Shown here: positions 8,011 through 16,430 of the stretch, one piece after another
Layout: every line of letters begins with the position of its first letter
Numbering within the stretch: the first letter of the stretch is position 1
The notes under the pieces: generated by a model
Seen by the model: the letters and a program-made list of their open reading frames with translations, nothing else
What the model was told of the DNA's origin: nothing
Database searches by the model: none
Program-made: the position numbers and the translations under genes
Assembly: GCA_040381535.1 (NCBI GenBank)
Contig: JBEIHF010000002.1
Location: 1-64,000 of the forward strand
From: Micavibrio_A sp040381535
GTDB taxonomy: Bacteria > Pseudomonadota > Alphaproteobacteria > Micavibrionales > Micavibrionaceae
Direction of reading: 5' to 3'
DNA length: 64,000 nt

Positions 8011-8544
8011 ATGTCACGTATTGGTAAAAACCCGGTAGCACTGCCCGAAGGCGTCACAGTAGATGTCCAAGGCCAGACCGTGAAAGCAAAAGGCCCCAAA
8101 GGCGAACTTTCCGTCGTGATCCACGATGACGTTTCCGTCAAAATGGTTGATGGTCAGGTAAAACTTGAGCGCCGCGTTCAATCGCTGCGTTCCAAAAAAC
8201 TTTGGCCGACCATGCGCACGTTGGTGAAGAACATCGTGAACGGCGTGAAAACCGGTTACAATGAATCTTTGGAAATTCAAGGCGTCGGTTACCGTTGCGC
8301 GATGCAGGGCAACACGCTGGTTCTCCAACTCGGCTTCTCTCATGAAGTTCGCTACGACGTGCCCAAAGGCATCAAACTTACGGTTACCGACCAAACGAAA
8401 ATCGCGATCGAAGGCATCGACAAACAAGCCGTCGGTCAAGCTGCTGCAAAAATCCGCTCCTTCAAAAAGCCCGAACCATACAAGGGCAAGGGTATCCGCT
8501 ACACCGGCGAATACGTCATGATGAAGGAAGGCAAGAAGAAATAA
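8011..8544 (+). CDS. rplF: 50S ribosomal protein L6
   Basis: L6 lies near the GTPase-associated centre and helps elongation factor function. The 177-residue protein has the start MSRIGKNPVALPEGV, two repeated alpha/beta domains, and the C-terminal signature PEPYKGKGIRYTGEYV that is diagnostic for L6. It is followed by rplR after 12 bases with an AAGGA site. Confidence 0.97.
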   Translation: MSRIGKNPVALPEGVTVDVQGQTVKAKGPKGELSVVIHDDVSVKMVDGQVKLERRVQSLRSKKLWPTMRTLVKNIVNGVKTGYNESLEIQGVGYRCAMQGNTLVLQLGFSHEVRYDVPKGIKLTVTDQTKIAIEGIDKQAVGQAAAKIRSFKKPEPYKGKGIRYTGEYVMMKEGKKK

Positions 8545-8556
8545 GGAATTAAAGCT

Positions 8557-8934
8557 ATGGGAACAAGAATTAGCAAGACCGCAAGACGCCGCTTCGTTAC
8601 ACGTAAGAAATTGCGTTTGGTCAACATCAACCAAAACCCGAACCGCGATATTCGTCCGCGTTTGTCCGTGCACCGTACGAACAAGCAAATTTTCGCGCAG
8701 ATCATCGATGATGTTAAAGGCGTTACGATCGCAGCGGCATCCAGCCTTGATGCAGATGCAGCCGCGAAAAACGGCGGTAACATCGATGCAGCCACGAAAG
8801 TGGGCAAACTGGTGGCAGAGCGCGCGAAAAAAGCGGGTATTAAAGCCGTTCAATTCGACCGCGGTGCTTTCATTTACCATGGCCGCGTAAAAGCACTGGC
8901 CGAAGGCGCGCGCGCCGGCGGTTTGGAATTCTAG
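8557..8934 (+). CDS. rplR: 50S ribosomal protein L18
   Basis: L18 binds 5S rRNA together with L5. The 125-residue protein has the Arg/Lys-rich start SKTARRRFVTRKKLRLVN, the RPRLSVHRTNKQIFAQIIDD region, and the C-terminal QFDRGAFIYHGRVKALAEGAR, which is strongly conserved. rpsE starts after a gap of 6-12 bases. Confidence 0.97.
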   Translation: MGTRISKTARRRFVTRKKLRLVNINQNPNRDIRPRLSVHRTNKQIFAQIIDDVKGVTIAAASSLDADAAAKNGGNIDAATKVGKLVAERAKKAGIKAVQFDRGAFIYHGRVKALAEGARAGGLEF

Positions 8935-8946
8935 GAGCAAATGAAC

Positions 8947-9522
8947 ATGTCAAGACCAGATAAAGCACCACGCGGCGAAAAAGAAGAATCCGAGTTCATC
9001 GAAAAACTCGTTGCCGTTAACCGCGTTGCCAAAGTTGTTAAAGGCGGACGTCGTTTCGGTTTCGCAGCACTCGTCGTTGTCGGCGATGGCCGCGGCCGCG
9101 TAGGATCCGGCCACTCCAAGGCAAAAGAAGTGCCTGATGCAATCAAAAAAGCTACCGAAAAAGCAAAACGCAACATGATCCGCGTCCCTCTTCGTGATGG
9201 CCGCACGCTGCACCATGATGTTAAGGGCGTATTCGGCGCCGGCCACGTTGTTCTGCGCACTGCCCCATCGGGTACGGGTATTATTGCCGGCGGGCCGCTG
9301 CGCGCCGTGTTTGAATGCTTGGGCGTTCAAGACGTTGTTGCAAAAGCCATCGGTTCGTCGAACCCATACAACATGGTCAACTCGACGCTCGAAGCTTTGA
9401 AATTTATGCAAAGCCCACGTCAAGTTGCACAACGCCGCGGCAAAAAAGTGTCCGATGTTGTTGCGCAACGCGAAGGCACAAAACAGAACGAAGCCGAAGC
9501 TTCAAATTCTGACGAAGAATAA
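8947..9522 (+). CDS. rpsE: 30S ribosomal protein S5
   Basis: S5 helps control decoding accuracy and mRNA unwinding. The protein shows EFIEKLVAVNRVAKVVKGGRR, the KH-like GAGHVVLRTAPSGTGIIAGGP and the SSNPYNMVN motif. Two in-frame ATGs exist (8941 and 8947); AGGAG lies only three bases before the first but nine before the second, so I prefer 8947 (191 residues). The last ~20 residues are Glu/Asn-rich and not family-typical. Confidence 0.96.
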   Translation: MSRPDKAPRGEKEESEFIEKLVAVNRVAKVVKGGRRFGFAALVVVGDGRGRVGSGHSKAKEVPDAIKKATEKAKRNMIRVPLRDGRTLHHDVKGVFGAGHVVLRTAPSGTGIIAGGPLRAVFECLGVQDVVAKAIGSSNPYNMVNSTLEALKFMQSPRQVAQRRGKKVSDVVAQREGTKQNEAEASNSDEE

Positions 9523-9534
9523 TGGGGGAGTGAT

Positions 9535-9798
9535 ATGACCAAAGAAAAAGCAAAAGCACCCGCTAAAAAAGCAGCAGCCCCCAAAGCCGCCGCTCCGAAA
9601 GCAGAAAAGAAATCCGGTAAAACGATCACGGTTACGCAAATAGCGTCCGCCGCAGGCCGTTATCCCGTACAACGCCAGACGCTGATCGGTCTTGGCCTTA
9701 ACAAAATTCGCCGCACTTCCACATTGGAAGACACGGCTGCCGTTCGCGGCATGATCAACGCGGTCAAGCACCTCGTGAAAGTGGAAGAAGCGGCTTAA
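9535..9798 (+). CDS. rpmD: 50S ribosomal protein L30 with basic N-terminal extension
   Basis: L30 is a small 50S protein with a beta-alpha-beta core. The core begins about residue 28 (KTITVTQIASAAGRYPVQRQTLIGLGLNK), and the LNKIRRTSTLEDTAAVRGMI stretch is diagnostic. The first ~27 residues form a Lys/Ala/Pro-rich extension, so the protein is 87 residues long against the usual ~60. Lies between rpsE and rplO in canonical order. Confidence 0.94.
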   Translation: MTKEKAKAPAKKAAAPKAAAPKAEKKSGKTITVTQIASAAGRYPVQRQTLIGLGLNKIRRTSTLEDTAAVRGMINAVKHLVKVEEAA

Positions 9799-9821
9799 TA
9801 AGCGGCTCTAGGAGATAGAAG

Positions 9822-10316
9822 ATGAAACTGAATGAATTGAAACCGAAAAAAGGCGCTACGCATAACTACAAGCGTAAAGGCCGCGGTATCGGCTCTGGCA
9901 AAGGCAAAACGGCCGGTGTCGGTGTTAAGGGTCAAAAAGCCCGTTCCGGCGTAGCCATCAAAGGCTTCGAAGGCGGTCAGATGCCCCTTTACATGCGCTT
10001 GCCCAAACACGGCTTCACCAACTTCTTTGGCAAAACCTACGCCGAAGTCACGCTGGGCCGTCTGCAACAAGCCATCGATTCCAAACTGATCGATGCCAAT
10101 GGCACGATCGATGCGGACATGCTGCTCAAAGGCAAAGTCATAAGCCACAAACGCGATGGTGTTCGTCTGGTAAATAAAGGCACTCTGAAAACCAAAGTGG
10201 CCCTAAAAATTGCAGGCGCGACGAAATCGGCTACGGAAGCTGTTTCTAAGGCAGGCGGCTCTATTGATATCATCAAGATTGAAGTGAAGCCCGTCGTTCG
10301 CAAAAAAGCGAAGTAA
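9822..10316 (+). CDS. rplO: 50S ribosomal protein L15
   Basis: L15 is an assembly protein of the large subunit. The start MKLNELKPKKGATHNYKRKGRGIGSGKGKTAGVGVKGQKAR and the EGGQMPLYMRLPKHGF segment are diagnostic. The 164-residue length is normal. In most Proteobacteria secY follows directly; here a terminator and a gene on the opposite strand separate them. Confidence 0.97.
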   Translation: MKLNELKPKKGATHNYKRKGRGIGSGKGKTAGVGVKGQKARSGVAIKGFEGGQMPLYMRLPKHGFTNFFGKTYAEVTLGRLQQAIDSKLIDANGTIDADMLLKGKVISHKRDGVRLVNKGTLKTKVALKIAGATKSATEAVSKAGGSIDIIKIEVKPVVRKKAK

Positions 10317-10330
10317 TCTACACATATTTT

Positions 10331-10360
10331 AAAAAGCCCCGCAAATGCGGGGCTTTTTTT
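10331..10360. terminator. Rho-independent terminator after rplO
   Basis: A perfect 7-bp GC stem, GCCCCGC / GCGGGGC (10336-10342 with 10347-10353), with an AAAT loop and flanking runs of five A and seven T. It can work in both directions. It would stop the S10/spc transcript here and lies at the very end of the convergent gene on the - strand, whose stop codon falls in the T-run. Confidence 0.93.
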
Positions 10361-11456
10361 AATGCGGGAAATATTTTTGGCCGTACGGCGTGGCCAGCAT
10401 GTCCATGATGCCGAGTGGCTCACGGTAAAGATACACGGTACCTATAATTGCGCAAAGAAAGAAGAAGGCGACAATCGCGCTTGTGGCTGCAGCTGGGGGT
10501 TCATCGGCGATAAGATGCTCGTTTTTGTTTTGAATGTAGGAACCGTAAATATCAGTGAGTGCGATTACATAGGCTGGGCGCAGGAACAATTGAACCACGG
10601 CAACGCAAGCCAAAATAGGAAGCCCAACATAAAGGTAAATGGTCGCAATCGTGTTGTGTAATTCACCGGGCGCAATATGGGTGCGTAACCAGTCCATATT
10701 TAAAAAAACAAATGCATAAGTAGCAATAGCGACAATCCAGCACATGATAGAATAACCAAAGCGCACCATCATCATCTGCCAATGCCATTCTTTTATTTGG
10801 TCCAGCGTATTTATGCATGTTTCCTTGAAACTGCGCCCCGTAATCAAATTGGGCAACACAGCCATAGTGGCAATCTTCCATATATAATAAGTGAGTTCGC
10901 TGGTCACTCGTTCCGAGGGGGAGGTTCTGTCATTTTTCTTCGGCAGACGTTCAACGATTTGCATCACGGTGTAATAACCATCCCACCAATGGAATATCCA
11001 AAGTCTCCATGCGCGGGGTAAAACTATTTTTAAACACGCGGCGATGGTCGATGGCTTTTCTTCGTAATAATCGAGCATATGCACGACAGCCATGCATGAC
11101 GAAAAAATGCCAAGCGGAAACGCCGCTACACCGACACAAACAATGACCCATGCAAACAGGATAATGTCGGCAATCGAACCATCATCGCTGCTCTCCGTGC
11201 TCTTCCATACTTCGGGCGGAATCCAGTACAGCATCATTACGAAAAGATAATAGGCAATGGCGACAGACATCCATTGCAACAAGGTGAAGAGGAATAATTC
11301 CTTCTCACGGAACATCAATACCCATGTGTAAGCCATGGCGCGGAAATAGCGGCCAAGAGACTCTAGTCCACCAGGTTTCTCGTGATGAAGATTTAAATTC
11401 TTAACCGACGTCCGCAAATTGTGGATATCGCGCATACTACCTTCCGGATAAAGCAT
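10359..11456 (-). CDS. Multi-pass membrane protein of unknown function inserted between rplO and secY
   Basis: I do not recognise the family. The protein has 365 residues from the ATG at 11456, chosen because AGGTGGAG lies just upstream; an ATG at 11498 has no such site. Hydrophobic segments occur near residues 50-75 (ELFLFTLLQWMSVAIAYYLF), 95-125, 230-255, 275-300 and 320-345, so about five to six membrane spans. Between them are a Trp-rich stretch (AWRLWIFHWWDGYY) and a possible cytoplasmic loop. It lies on the opposite strand to all ribosomal genes around it, and its own promoter must lie in the 215-base gap shared with secY. Confidence 0.75.
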   Translation of the reverse strand: MLYPEGSMRDIHNLRTSVKNLNLHHEKPGGLESLGRYFRAMAYTWVLMFREKELFLFTLLQWMSVAIAYYLFVMMLYWIPPEVWKSTESSDDGSIADIILFAWVIVCVGVAAFPLGIFSSCMAVVHMLDYYEEKPSTIAACLKIVLPRAWRLWIFHWWDGYYTVMQIVERLPKKNDRTSPSERVTSELTYYIWKIATMAVLPNLITGRSFKETCINTLDQIKEWHWQMMMVRFGYSIMCWIVAIATYAFVFLNMDWLRTHIAPGELHNTIATIYLYVGLPILACVAVVQLFLRPAYVIALTDIYGSYIQNKNEHLIADEPPAAATSAIVAFFFLCAIIGTVYLYREPLGIMDMLATPYGQKYFPH

Positions 11457-11671
11457 TTTCTCCACCTCTAAAAAAGTGTATATTCTAATTTTAAACAAAG
11501 GTTTAAGGGCTTAGCACAAAAAAACTTTCATTATGGCAATAAAGAAAAATCGAAAGGCTGGCTTCTGGCTGAATAAATCATAGATTAGGGGTGTATCCGC
11601 CCTTGTGAAGCAGAGATAAATTTCCTACAAAAGCGGGTAATTCCATCTTTTTATAAAGGTTCTTAAAAATT

Positions 11672-13024
11672 ATGGCCTCTGCCATCGAACAACTCGCCAA
11701 AAACGCCAACTGGGGCGCATTTTCCAAAGCCACCGAACTGAAAAAACGCCTTTGGTTCGTTCTTGGCGCTTTGCTGGTGTATCGTCTCGGCACTTACATC
11801 CCCGTTCCGGGAATTGACCCCGCCGTATGGGAAGATATCTATAGCCAAAAGGGCGGCGGTATTCTGGACATGTTCAATATGTTCTCCGGCGGCGCTCTGC
11901 AACGTATGACCATTTTCGCGCTGAACATCATGCCCTACATTTCTGCATCTATTATCATGCAGTTGGCATCCGCCATGTCTCCCAAACTCGAAGCCATGAA
12001 AAAAGAAGGCGAGCAGGGCAGAACAAAAATCAACCAATACACGCGCTACCTCACGGTCATCCTCGCCACTGTTCAGGCTTACGGTCTTGCCGTCGGTTTG
12101 GAAGGCATGCAATCCTCGATGGGGTCCGCCGTTATCGATCCCGGATTCTTCTTCCGCGCTTCTACGGTCATTACGATCGTCGGCGGCACCATGTTCCTGA
12201 TGTGGCTCGGCGAACAAATTACGCAACGCGGTATCGGCAATGGTATTTCGCTCATCATCTTCGCAGGTATCGTCGCGGGCTTGCCGCACGCTCTTGCATC
12301 TGTTCTAGAGCTGGGCCGTCAGGGTCAATTCAATCCGATTGAATTGATGGGCCTTGCCCTTATGGTTGTTGGTGTTATTGCATTCATCGTGTTCATGGAG
12401 CGCGCTCAACGCCGCGTGGTTGTGCAATATCCCAAACGCCAGTCGGGCAATCAGATGTCTATGGCCCAACAAAACCATATCCCGTTGAAGCTGAATACGT
12501 CGGGCGTTATCCCGCCGATCTTCGCATCGTCCTTGCTGCTCTTACCGCTCACTATTGTGAACTTCTCAGGCGCAAGCGCAGATAGCGGTATCTTCTCGCA
12601 GATCGTTGCAGCACTTCAACACGGCCAACCGCTTTATATGTTGATGTATGGCGGCCTCATCATGTTCTTCGCGTTCTTCTACACTGCGATCGTTTTCAAC
12701 CCGCAGGAAAATGCCGAGATGCTCCGTAAATACGGCGGCTTCGTTCCTGGCATGCGCCCCGGCAAACACACGGCGGATTATCTCGACTATGTGTTGACAC
12801 GCATTACTTTCATCGGCGGTCTCTATCTGGTGTTTATCTGCTTGTTGCCGGAATTGATGATCTCGCATTATTCCATTCCGTTCTATTTCGGTGGTACGTC
12901 ACTTTTGATCGCCGTATCGGTCACGATGGACACGGTGGCACAGGTGCATTCGCATTTGATTGCGCACCAATATGAGGGCCTCATCAAGAAAGCCAAACTC
13001 AAAGGTACAAGAGAGAGACGCTAG
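11672..13024 (+). CDS. secY: Protein translocase subunit SecY
   Basis: The channel-forming subunit of the Sec translocon, moving proteins across or into the inner membrane with SecE and SecG. The 450-residue protein shows the start of TM1 (LLVYRLGTYIPVPGIDP), the plug region (DMFNMFSGGALQRMTIFALNIMPYISASII) and NGISLIIFAGIVAGLP, ten predicted spans in all. The upstream site is only AAAGG, 12-16 bases away, so initiation may be weak or leader-dependent. Its transcription must start in the gap at 11457-11671, since rplO ends in a terminator. adk follows two bases later. Confidence 0.97.
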   Translation: MASAIEQLAKNANWGAFSKATELKKRLWFVLGALLVYRLGTYIPVPGIDPAVWEDIYSQKGGGILDMFNMFSGGALQRMTIFALNIMPYISASIIMQLASAMSPKLEAMKKEGEQGRTKINQYTRYLTVILATVQAYGLAVGLEGMQSSMGSAVIDPGFFFRASTVITIVGGTMFLMWLGEQITQRGIGNGISLIIFAGIVAGLPHALASVLELGRQGQFNPIELMGLALMVVGVIAFIVFMERAQRRVVVQYPKRQSGNQMSMAQQNHIPLKLNTSGVIPPIFASSLLLLPLTIVNFSGASADSGIFSQIVAALQHGQPLYMLMYGGLIMFFAFFYTAIVFNPQENAEMLRKYGGFVPGMRPGKHTADYLDYVLTRITFIGGLYLVFICLLPELMISHYSIPFYFGGTSLLIAVSVTMDTVAQVHSHLIAHQYEGLIKKAKLKGTRERR

Positions 13025-13026
13025 AA

Positions 13027-13605
13027 ATGCATTTGATTTTGATCGGCCCGCCCGGAGCAGGGAAGGGTACGCAAGCCAAAATTCTGGAATCCGAATACGG
13101 TCTCAAGCAACTTTCGACGGGCGACATGCTCCGCGCGGAAATAGCGGCGGGTTCCGACCTCGGCAAAAAAGCCAAAGCCGTCATGGATGCAGGCAATCTC
13201 ATATCCGATGAGATCATCGTCGACATGATCGCTTCACGTCTTGACCAACCCGACTGCGCCAAGGGCGTTATCTTCGATGGCTTTCCCCGCACGGTCGATC
13301 AGGCCGAAGCGCTGGATGCCATGCTCGCCGACAAAGGCCGTCCTCTGGATGCTGTCATTTTGTTCGAAGTGGATGAGGAAGCCCTGGTGTCGCGCCTTCA
13401 CACCCGTATCCAGCAAACGATAGATGCGGGCCAGCCCGTGCGCGGCGATGACAACGAAGAAACCATGCGTCACCGCTTGAAGGTTTACCGCGGCCAAACG
13501 GCCCCGATCCTGCCGTATTATGAGGCCGCCGGCCTCTTGAAAAAGGTCGATGGAATGCTTCCCATAGACCACGTCACTCAGGCTCTAAAAGCCCTTATAA
13601 AATAA
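13027..13605 (+). CDS. adk: Adenylate kinase
   Basis: Catalyses ATP + AMP = 2 ADP in the cytoplasm. The P-loop GPPGAGKGT is at residues 7-15, the AMP-binding LSTGDMLR near 31-38, and GFPRT near 85-89. At 192 residues it is the short type lacking the long LID insertion of E. coli adenylate kinase. The secY-adk order with a two-base gap indicates one transcript. It is followed by a strong promoter serving rpsM. Confidence 0.97.
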   Translation: MHLILIGPPGAGKGTQAKILESEYGLKQLSTGDMLRAEIAAGSDLGKKAKAVMDAGNLISDEIIVDMIASRLDQPDCAKGVIFDGFPRTVDQAEALDAMLADKGRPLDAVILFEVDEEALVSRLHTRIQQTIDAGQPVRGDDNEETMRHRLKVYRGQTAPILPYYEAAGLLKKVDGMLPIDHVTQALKALIK

Positions 13606-13629
13606 GGCCTTAAAGCGTTAAAATAGGTG

Positions 13630-13658
13630 TTGACGTAGGGGGTTTAACTTCCTATATT
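13630..13658 (+). promoter_or_regulatory. Sigma-70 type promoter for rpsM-rpsK-rpoA-rplQ
   Basis: TTGACG (13630-13635), a 17-base spacer and TATATT (13653-13658) match the housekeeping consensus closely. The predicted start near 13665 gives a leader of about 115 bases before rpsM. Within it, GGACC and GGTCC (about 13733-13753) can form a small hairpin upstream of the AAAAGGAG site. Confidence 0.85.
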
Positions 13659-13779
13659 GCGGCAAATCTTAAAGCCCCCACAGTCTAATGTTTCTCGTAA
13701 ACCTATGATTTAAAAGGCTTTTTGATGGTGTAGGACCTGGTATTACGGGTCCGTTTAATATGATCAAAAAGGAGAAACT

Positions 13780-14160
13780 ATGGCTCGTCTTGCAGGGGTA
13801 AACGTACCCGACAACAAACGCGCAGTGATCGCCCTGACTTATGTTCATGGCATTGGCCGCTATTCCGCCCGTCAAATTCTGAAAGCAGTAGGCGTTGATG
13901 AAACACGCCGCATGAACTCGCTTACCGAAGATGAACTGAACGCCATCCGTTCGGAAATCGACACGGACAAATACATGATCGAAGGTGATCTTCGCCGCGA
14001 AGTCCAAATTAACATCAAACGTCTGATCGACATGGCCTGCTACCGCGGTCTGCGTCACAGAAAACACCTTCCCGTTCGTGGTCAACGCACTAAGACCAAT
14101 GCGCGTACACGCAAAGGTCCTGCGAAACCGATCGCCGGCAAAAAACAAGTCACGAAATAA
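13780..14160 (+). CDS. rpsM: 30S ribosomal protein S13
   Basis: S13 contacts the P-site tRNA and forms bridges to the 50S subunit. The 126-residue protein begins MARLAGVNVPDNKRAVIALTYVHGIG and ends with the diagnostic RGLRHRKHLPVRGQRTKTNARTRKGP stretch. AAAGGAG lies six bases upstream. It is the first gene of an alpha operon that lacks rpsD, as is usual in Alphaproteobacteria. Confidence 0.98.
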   Translation: MARLAGVNVPDNKRAVIALTYVHGIGRYSARQILKAVGVDETRRMNSLTEDELNAIRSEIDTDKYMIEGDLRREVQINIKRLIDMACYRGLRHRKHLPVRGQRTKTNARTRKGPAKPIAGKKQVTK

Positions 14161-14173
14161 GGGGTAATGAACA

Positions 14174-14581
14174 ATGGCTAAAGCAGAAGCAAAAACGGCA
14201 GGCCCCGGCAAGACCGTAAAAAAAGTAAAAAAGAACATCACGACAGGCACCGTCCACGTGAATGCATCTTTCAATAACACCCATGTAACCGTTACCGATG
14301 ATCAGGGGAACACGATCTCTTGGTCCTCCGCCGGTCTGATGGGCTTCAAGGGTTCGCGTAAATCCACTCCCTACGCCGCACAGATGGCAGCAGAAGATGC
14401 TGGAAAAAAAGCACAGGAACATGGCGTGAAAGACGTTTACGTTGAAGTAAAAGGTCCCGGCTCGGGCCGTGAATCCGCACTTCGCGCACTCGGCATGGTT
14501 GGTTTGAATGTCCGCTCTATCAAAGACATTACGCCGATCCCGCACAACGGTTGCCGTCCTCGCAAACGCCGTCGCGTTTAA
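14174..14581 (+). CDS. rpsK: 30S ribosomal protein S11
   Basis: S11 lies on the platform and touches mRNA at the exit site. The core shows GTVHVNASFNNTHVTVTD, SWSSAGLMGFKGSRKSTPYAAQ and the C-terminal DITPIPHNGCRPRKRRRV. The first ~20 residues form a Lys/Ala-rich extension (AEAKTAGPGKTVKKVKKN). Starts 13 bases after rpsM. Confidence 0.97.
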   Translation: MAKAEAKTAGPGKTVKKVKKNITTGTVHVNASFNNTHVTVTDDQGNTISWSSAGLMGFKGSRKSTPYAAQMAAEDAGKKAQEHGVKDVYVEVKGPGSGRESALRALGMVGLNVRSIKDITPIPHNGCRPRKRRRV

Positions 14582-14590
14582 TAAAATTTT

Positions 14591-14616
14591 GGCCGTACGA
14601 ATTGTTTCGTGCGGCC
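14591..14616 (+). promoter_or_regulatory. Strong hairpin between rpsK and rpoA
   Basis: Arms GGCCGTACGAA (14591-14601) and TTCGTGCGGCC (14606-14616) pair over 11 positions with one T-G wobble and a four-base loop. No T-run follows, so this is more likely an RNA-stabilising or attenuation element than a terminator. A second short CCGG pair lies at about 14631-14645. Confidence 0.6.
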
Positions 14617-14674
14617 ATTCTAACCAGAGGCCGGCTAAGAACCGGATGACGTTAACAAGAAAGGGACTACCACT

Positions 14675-15697
14675 GTGATACAAAAAAATTGGCAAGAACT
14701 GATCAAGCCCCAGAAAATCGAAATCGATCACGGCAACAATGCCAAGACGACCGGTAAAATCGTGGCCGAACCGCTGGAACGCGGCTTTGGTCTGACGCTC
14801 GGTAATGCGCTTCGCCGCATTTTGCTCTCCTCGCTGCAAGGCGCAGCTGTAACGGGCATTCAAATCGACGGCGTTCTGCATGAATTCTCTTCCATCGAAG
14901 GCGTCCGCGAAGACGTTACGGATGTTGTTCTGAACGTAAAAGCCATCTCCGTGCGCATGCACGCTGAAGGTCCGAAACGCATGCGCGTAAACGCCGAAGG
15001 TCCTTGTGAAGTGACCGCAGGCATGATCGAAGCAGGTGCTGACATCGAAATCATGAACCCCGATCTCGTTATCTGCACGCTCGACAAAGGCGCGAAATTC
15101 AACATGGAAATGACGGTCAATACCGGTAAAGGTTATCGCCCCGCCGCGCTGAACCGTCCGGAAGAAGCCCCTGTTGGTTTGATTCCGGTAGACTCCGTAT
15201 TCTCCCCCGTCCGCAAAGTGTCTTACGAAATTGAAGATACCCGCGTCGGCCAGATCACGGACTACGACAAACTGACGCTACAAGTTGAAACGAATGGCGT
15301 TATATCTCCCGAAGATGCAGTGGCTTATGCCGCACGTATCCTGCAAGACCAACTGCAAGTGTTCATCAACTTCGAAGAGCCCGATGCAGCGACCAGCAGC
15401 GAAGAAGGCGAAGAACTGCCGTTCAACCGCAACCTTCTGCGCAAAGTGGACGAACTCGAATTGTCCGTTCGTTCGGCAAACTGCCTGAAAAACGACAACA
15501 TCGTTTACATCGGCGACCTCGTGCAGAAATCGGAATCCGATATGCTGCGCACCCCGAACTTCGGCCGCAAATCTTTGAATGAGATCAAAGAGGTTTTGAC
15601 CAACATGGGTTTGCATCTTGGTATGCAGGTCGAAGGTTGGCCGCCTGAGAACATCGAAGACTTGGCAAAACGCCTCGACGACCCGTTCTCGAACTAA
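14675..15697 (+). CDS. rpoA: DNA-directed RNA polymerase subunit alpha
   Basis: Assembles RNA polymerase and contacts UP elements and activators through its C-terminal domain. The 340-residue protein has the N-terminal dimerisation domain (TLGNALRRILLSSLQGAAVT, residues ~40-60) and the alpha-CTD (about 255-330) with RSANCLKNDNIVYIGDLV and NFGRKSLNEIKEVL. The start is GTG at 14675, with AAGGGA upstream. The leader contains the hairpin described separately. Confidence 0.98.
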   Translation: MIQKNWQELIKPQKIEIDHGNNAKTTGKIVAEPLERGFGLTLGNALRRILLSSLQGAAVTGIQIDGVLHEFSSIEGVREDVTDVVLNVKAISVRMHAEGPKRMRVNAEGPCEVTAGMIEAGADIEIMNPDLVICTLDKGAKFNMEMTVNTGKGYRPAALNRPEEAPVGLIPVDSVFSPVRKVSYEIEDTRVGQITDYDKLTLQVETNGVISPEDAVAYAARILQDQLQVFINFEEPDAATSSEEGEELPFNRNLLRKVDELELSVRSANCLKNDNIVYIGDLVQKSESDMLRTPNFGRKSLNEIKEVLTNMGLHLGMQVEGWPPENIEDLAKRLDDPFSN

Positions 15698-15708
15698 AGA
15701 ATTTTGTG

Positions 15709-15810
15709 TCCTCCGCGAAAGCGGAGGATGCGATTATAAGGACATAGTGTCCGCCCCCGTTTTTATCGCGAGATGCTACGGGTAATGCCATGGGACCGAT
15801 GCGTCGGCCC
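15709..15810 (+). promoter_or_regulatory. Three successive hairpins in the rpoA-rplQ gap
   Basis: Hairpin 1 has a perfect 8-bp stem with a GAAA tetraloop (TCCTCCGC-GAAA-GCGGAGGA, 15709-15728). Hairpin 2 is GGACA-TAG-TGTCC (15740-15752). Hairpin 3 is GGGACCGA-TGCG-TCGGCCC with one bulge (15792-15810), ending about 10 bases before the rplQ ribosome site. None has a T-run after it. RNA processing or protein-binding control of L17 is possible. Confidence 0.6.
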
Positions 15811-15831
15811 GTAATTTGAAGGAGAACTACC

Positions 15832-16338
15832 GTGAGACACGGAATGAAACAACGTAAACTGAACCGCACATCCGCACACCGTATCGCGATGTTCGCCAAC
15901 ATGGCTGCTGCACTGATCAAACACGAACAAATAGTAACGACGCTTCCCAAAGCGAAAGAACTGAAACCGATCGTTGATAAACTCATCACGCTCGGCAAAA
16001 AAGGCGGCCTCGCAAACCGTCGTCTGGCGATCTCGCGCATGCGCGATCCTGAACAGGTTATCAAACTGTTCGATACTCTGGCCCCTCGTTACTCCGACCG
16101 CGCAGGCGGTTACTGCCGCGTTCTCAAAGCAGGCTTCCGCTATGGTGATAACGCACCTCTGGCCGTTATCGAACTCGTGGACCGCGATGTTTCCGCAAAA
16201 GGCAAAGACAGCGGCCCGTTATTCGAAGATTCCGAATACGAAGCAACAGAAAAAGTCGAAGCGCCAAAAGCCGGACCAAAGCCATCCAAAAAGGCACCTG
16301 CCAAAGCCGTGCCAGCCAAGAAAAAGGCTGCAGCTTAG
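15832..16338 (+). CDS. rplQ: 50S ribosomal protein L17 with Lys/Ala-rich tail
   Basis: L17 lies at the bottom of the large subunit near the exit. The GTG-initiated protein (AAGGAG upstream) begins MRHGMKQRKLNRTSAHRIAMFANMAAALIKHEQI and has the DRAGGYCRVLKAGFRYGDNAPLAVIELV segment, both diagnostic. About 45 residues after the core are rich in Lys, Ala and Pro. It is the last gene of the cluster. Confidence 0.97.
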   Translation: MRHGMKQRKLNRTSAHRIAMFANMAAALIKHEQIVTTLPKAKELKPIVDKLITLGKKGGLANRRLAISRMRDPEQVIKLFDTLAPRYSDRAGGYCRVLKAGFRYGDNAPLAVIELVDRDVSAKGKDSGPLFEDSEYEATEKVEAPKAGPKPSKKAPAKAVPAKKKAAA

Positions 16339-16346
16339 TAATTTCG

Positions 16347-16373
16347 AAAAACCCCGCCGGAGCGGGGTTTTTT
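16347..16373 (+). terminator. Rho-independent terminator after rplQ
   Basis: Stem AAAAACCCCGC (16347-16357) pairs with GCGGGGTTTTTT (16362-16373) around a CGGA loop, giving a GC-rich stem flanked by A and T runs. It closes the alpha operon and separates it from the protease gene at 16431. Confidence 0.93.
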
Positions 16374-16430
16374 ACGGTCATATTCCTGCCAAATTCACTG
16401 CGTAAAAAGGCAATACCGAGGGGCATGTTC

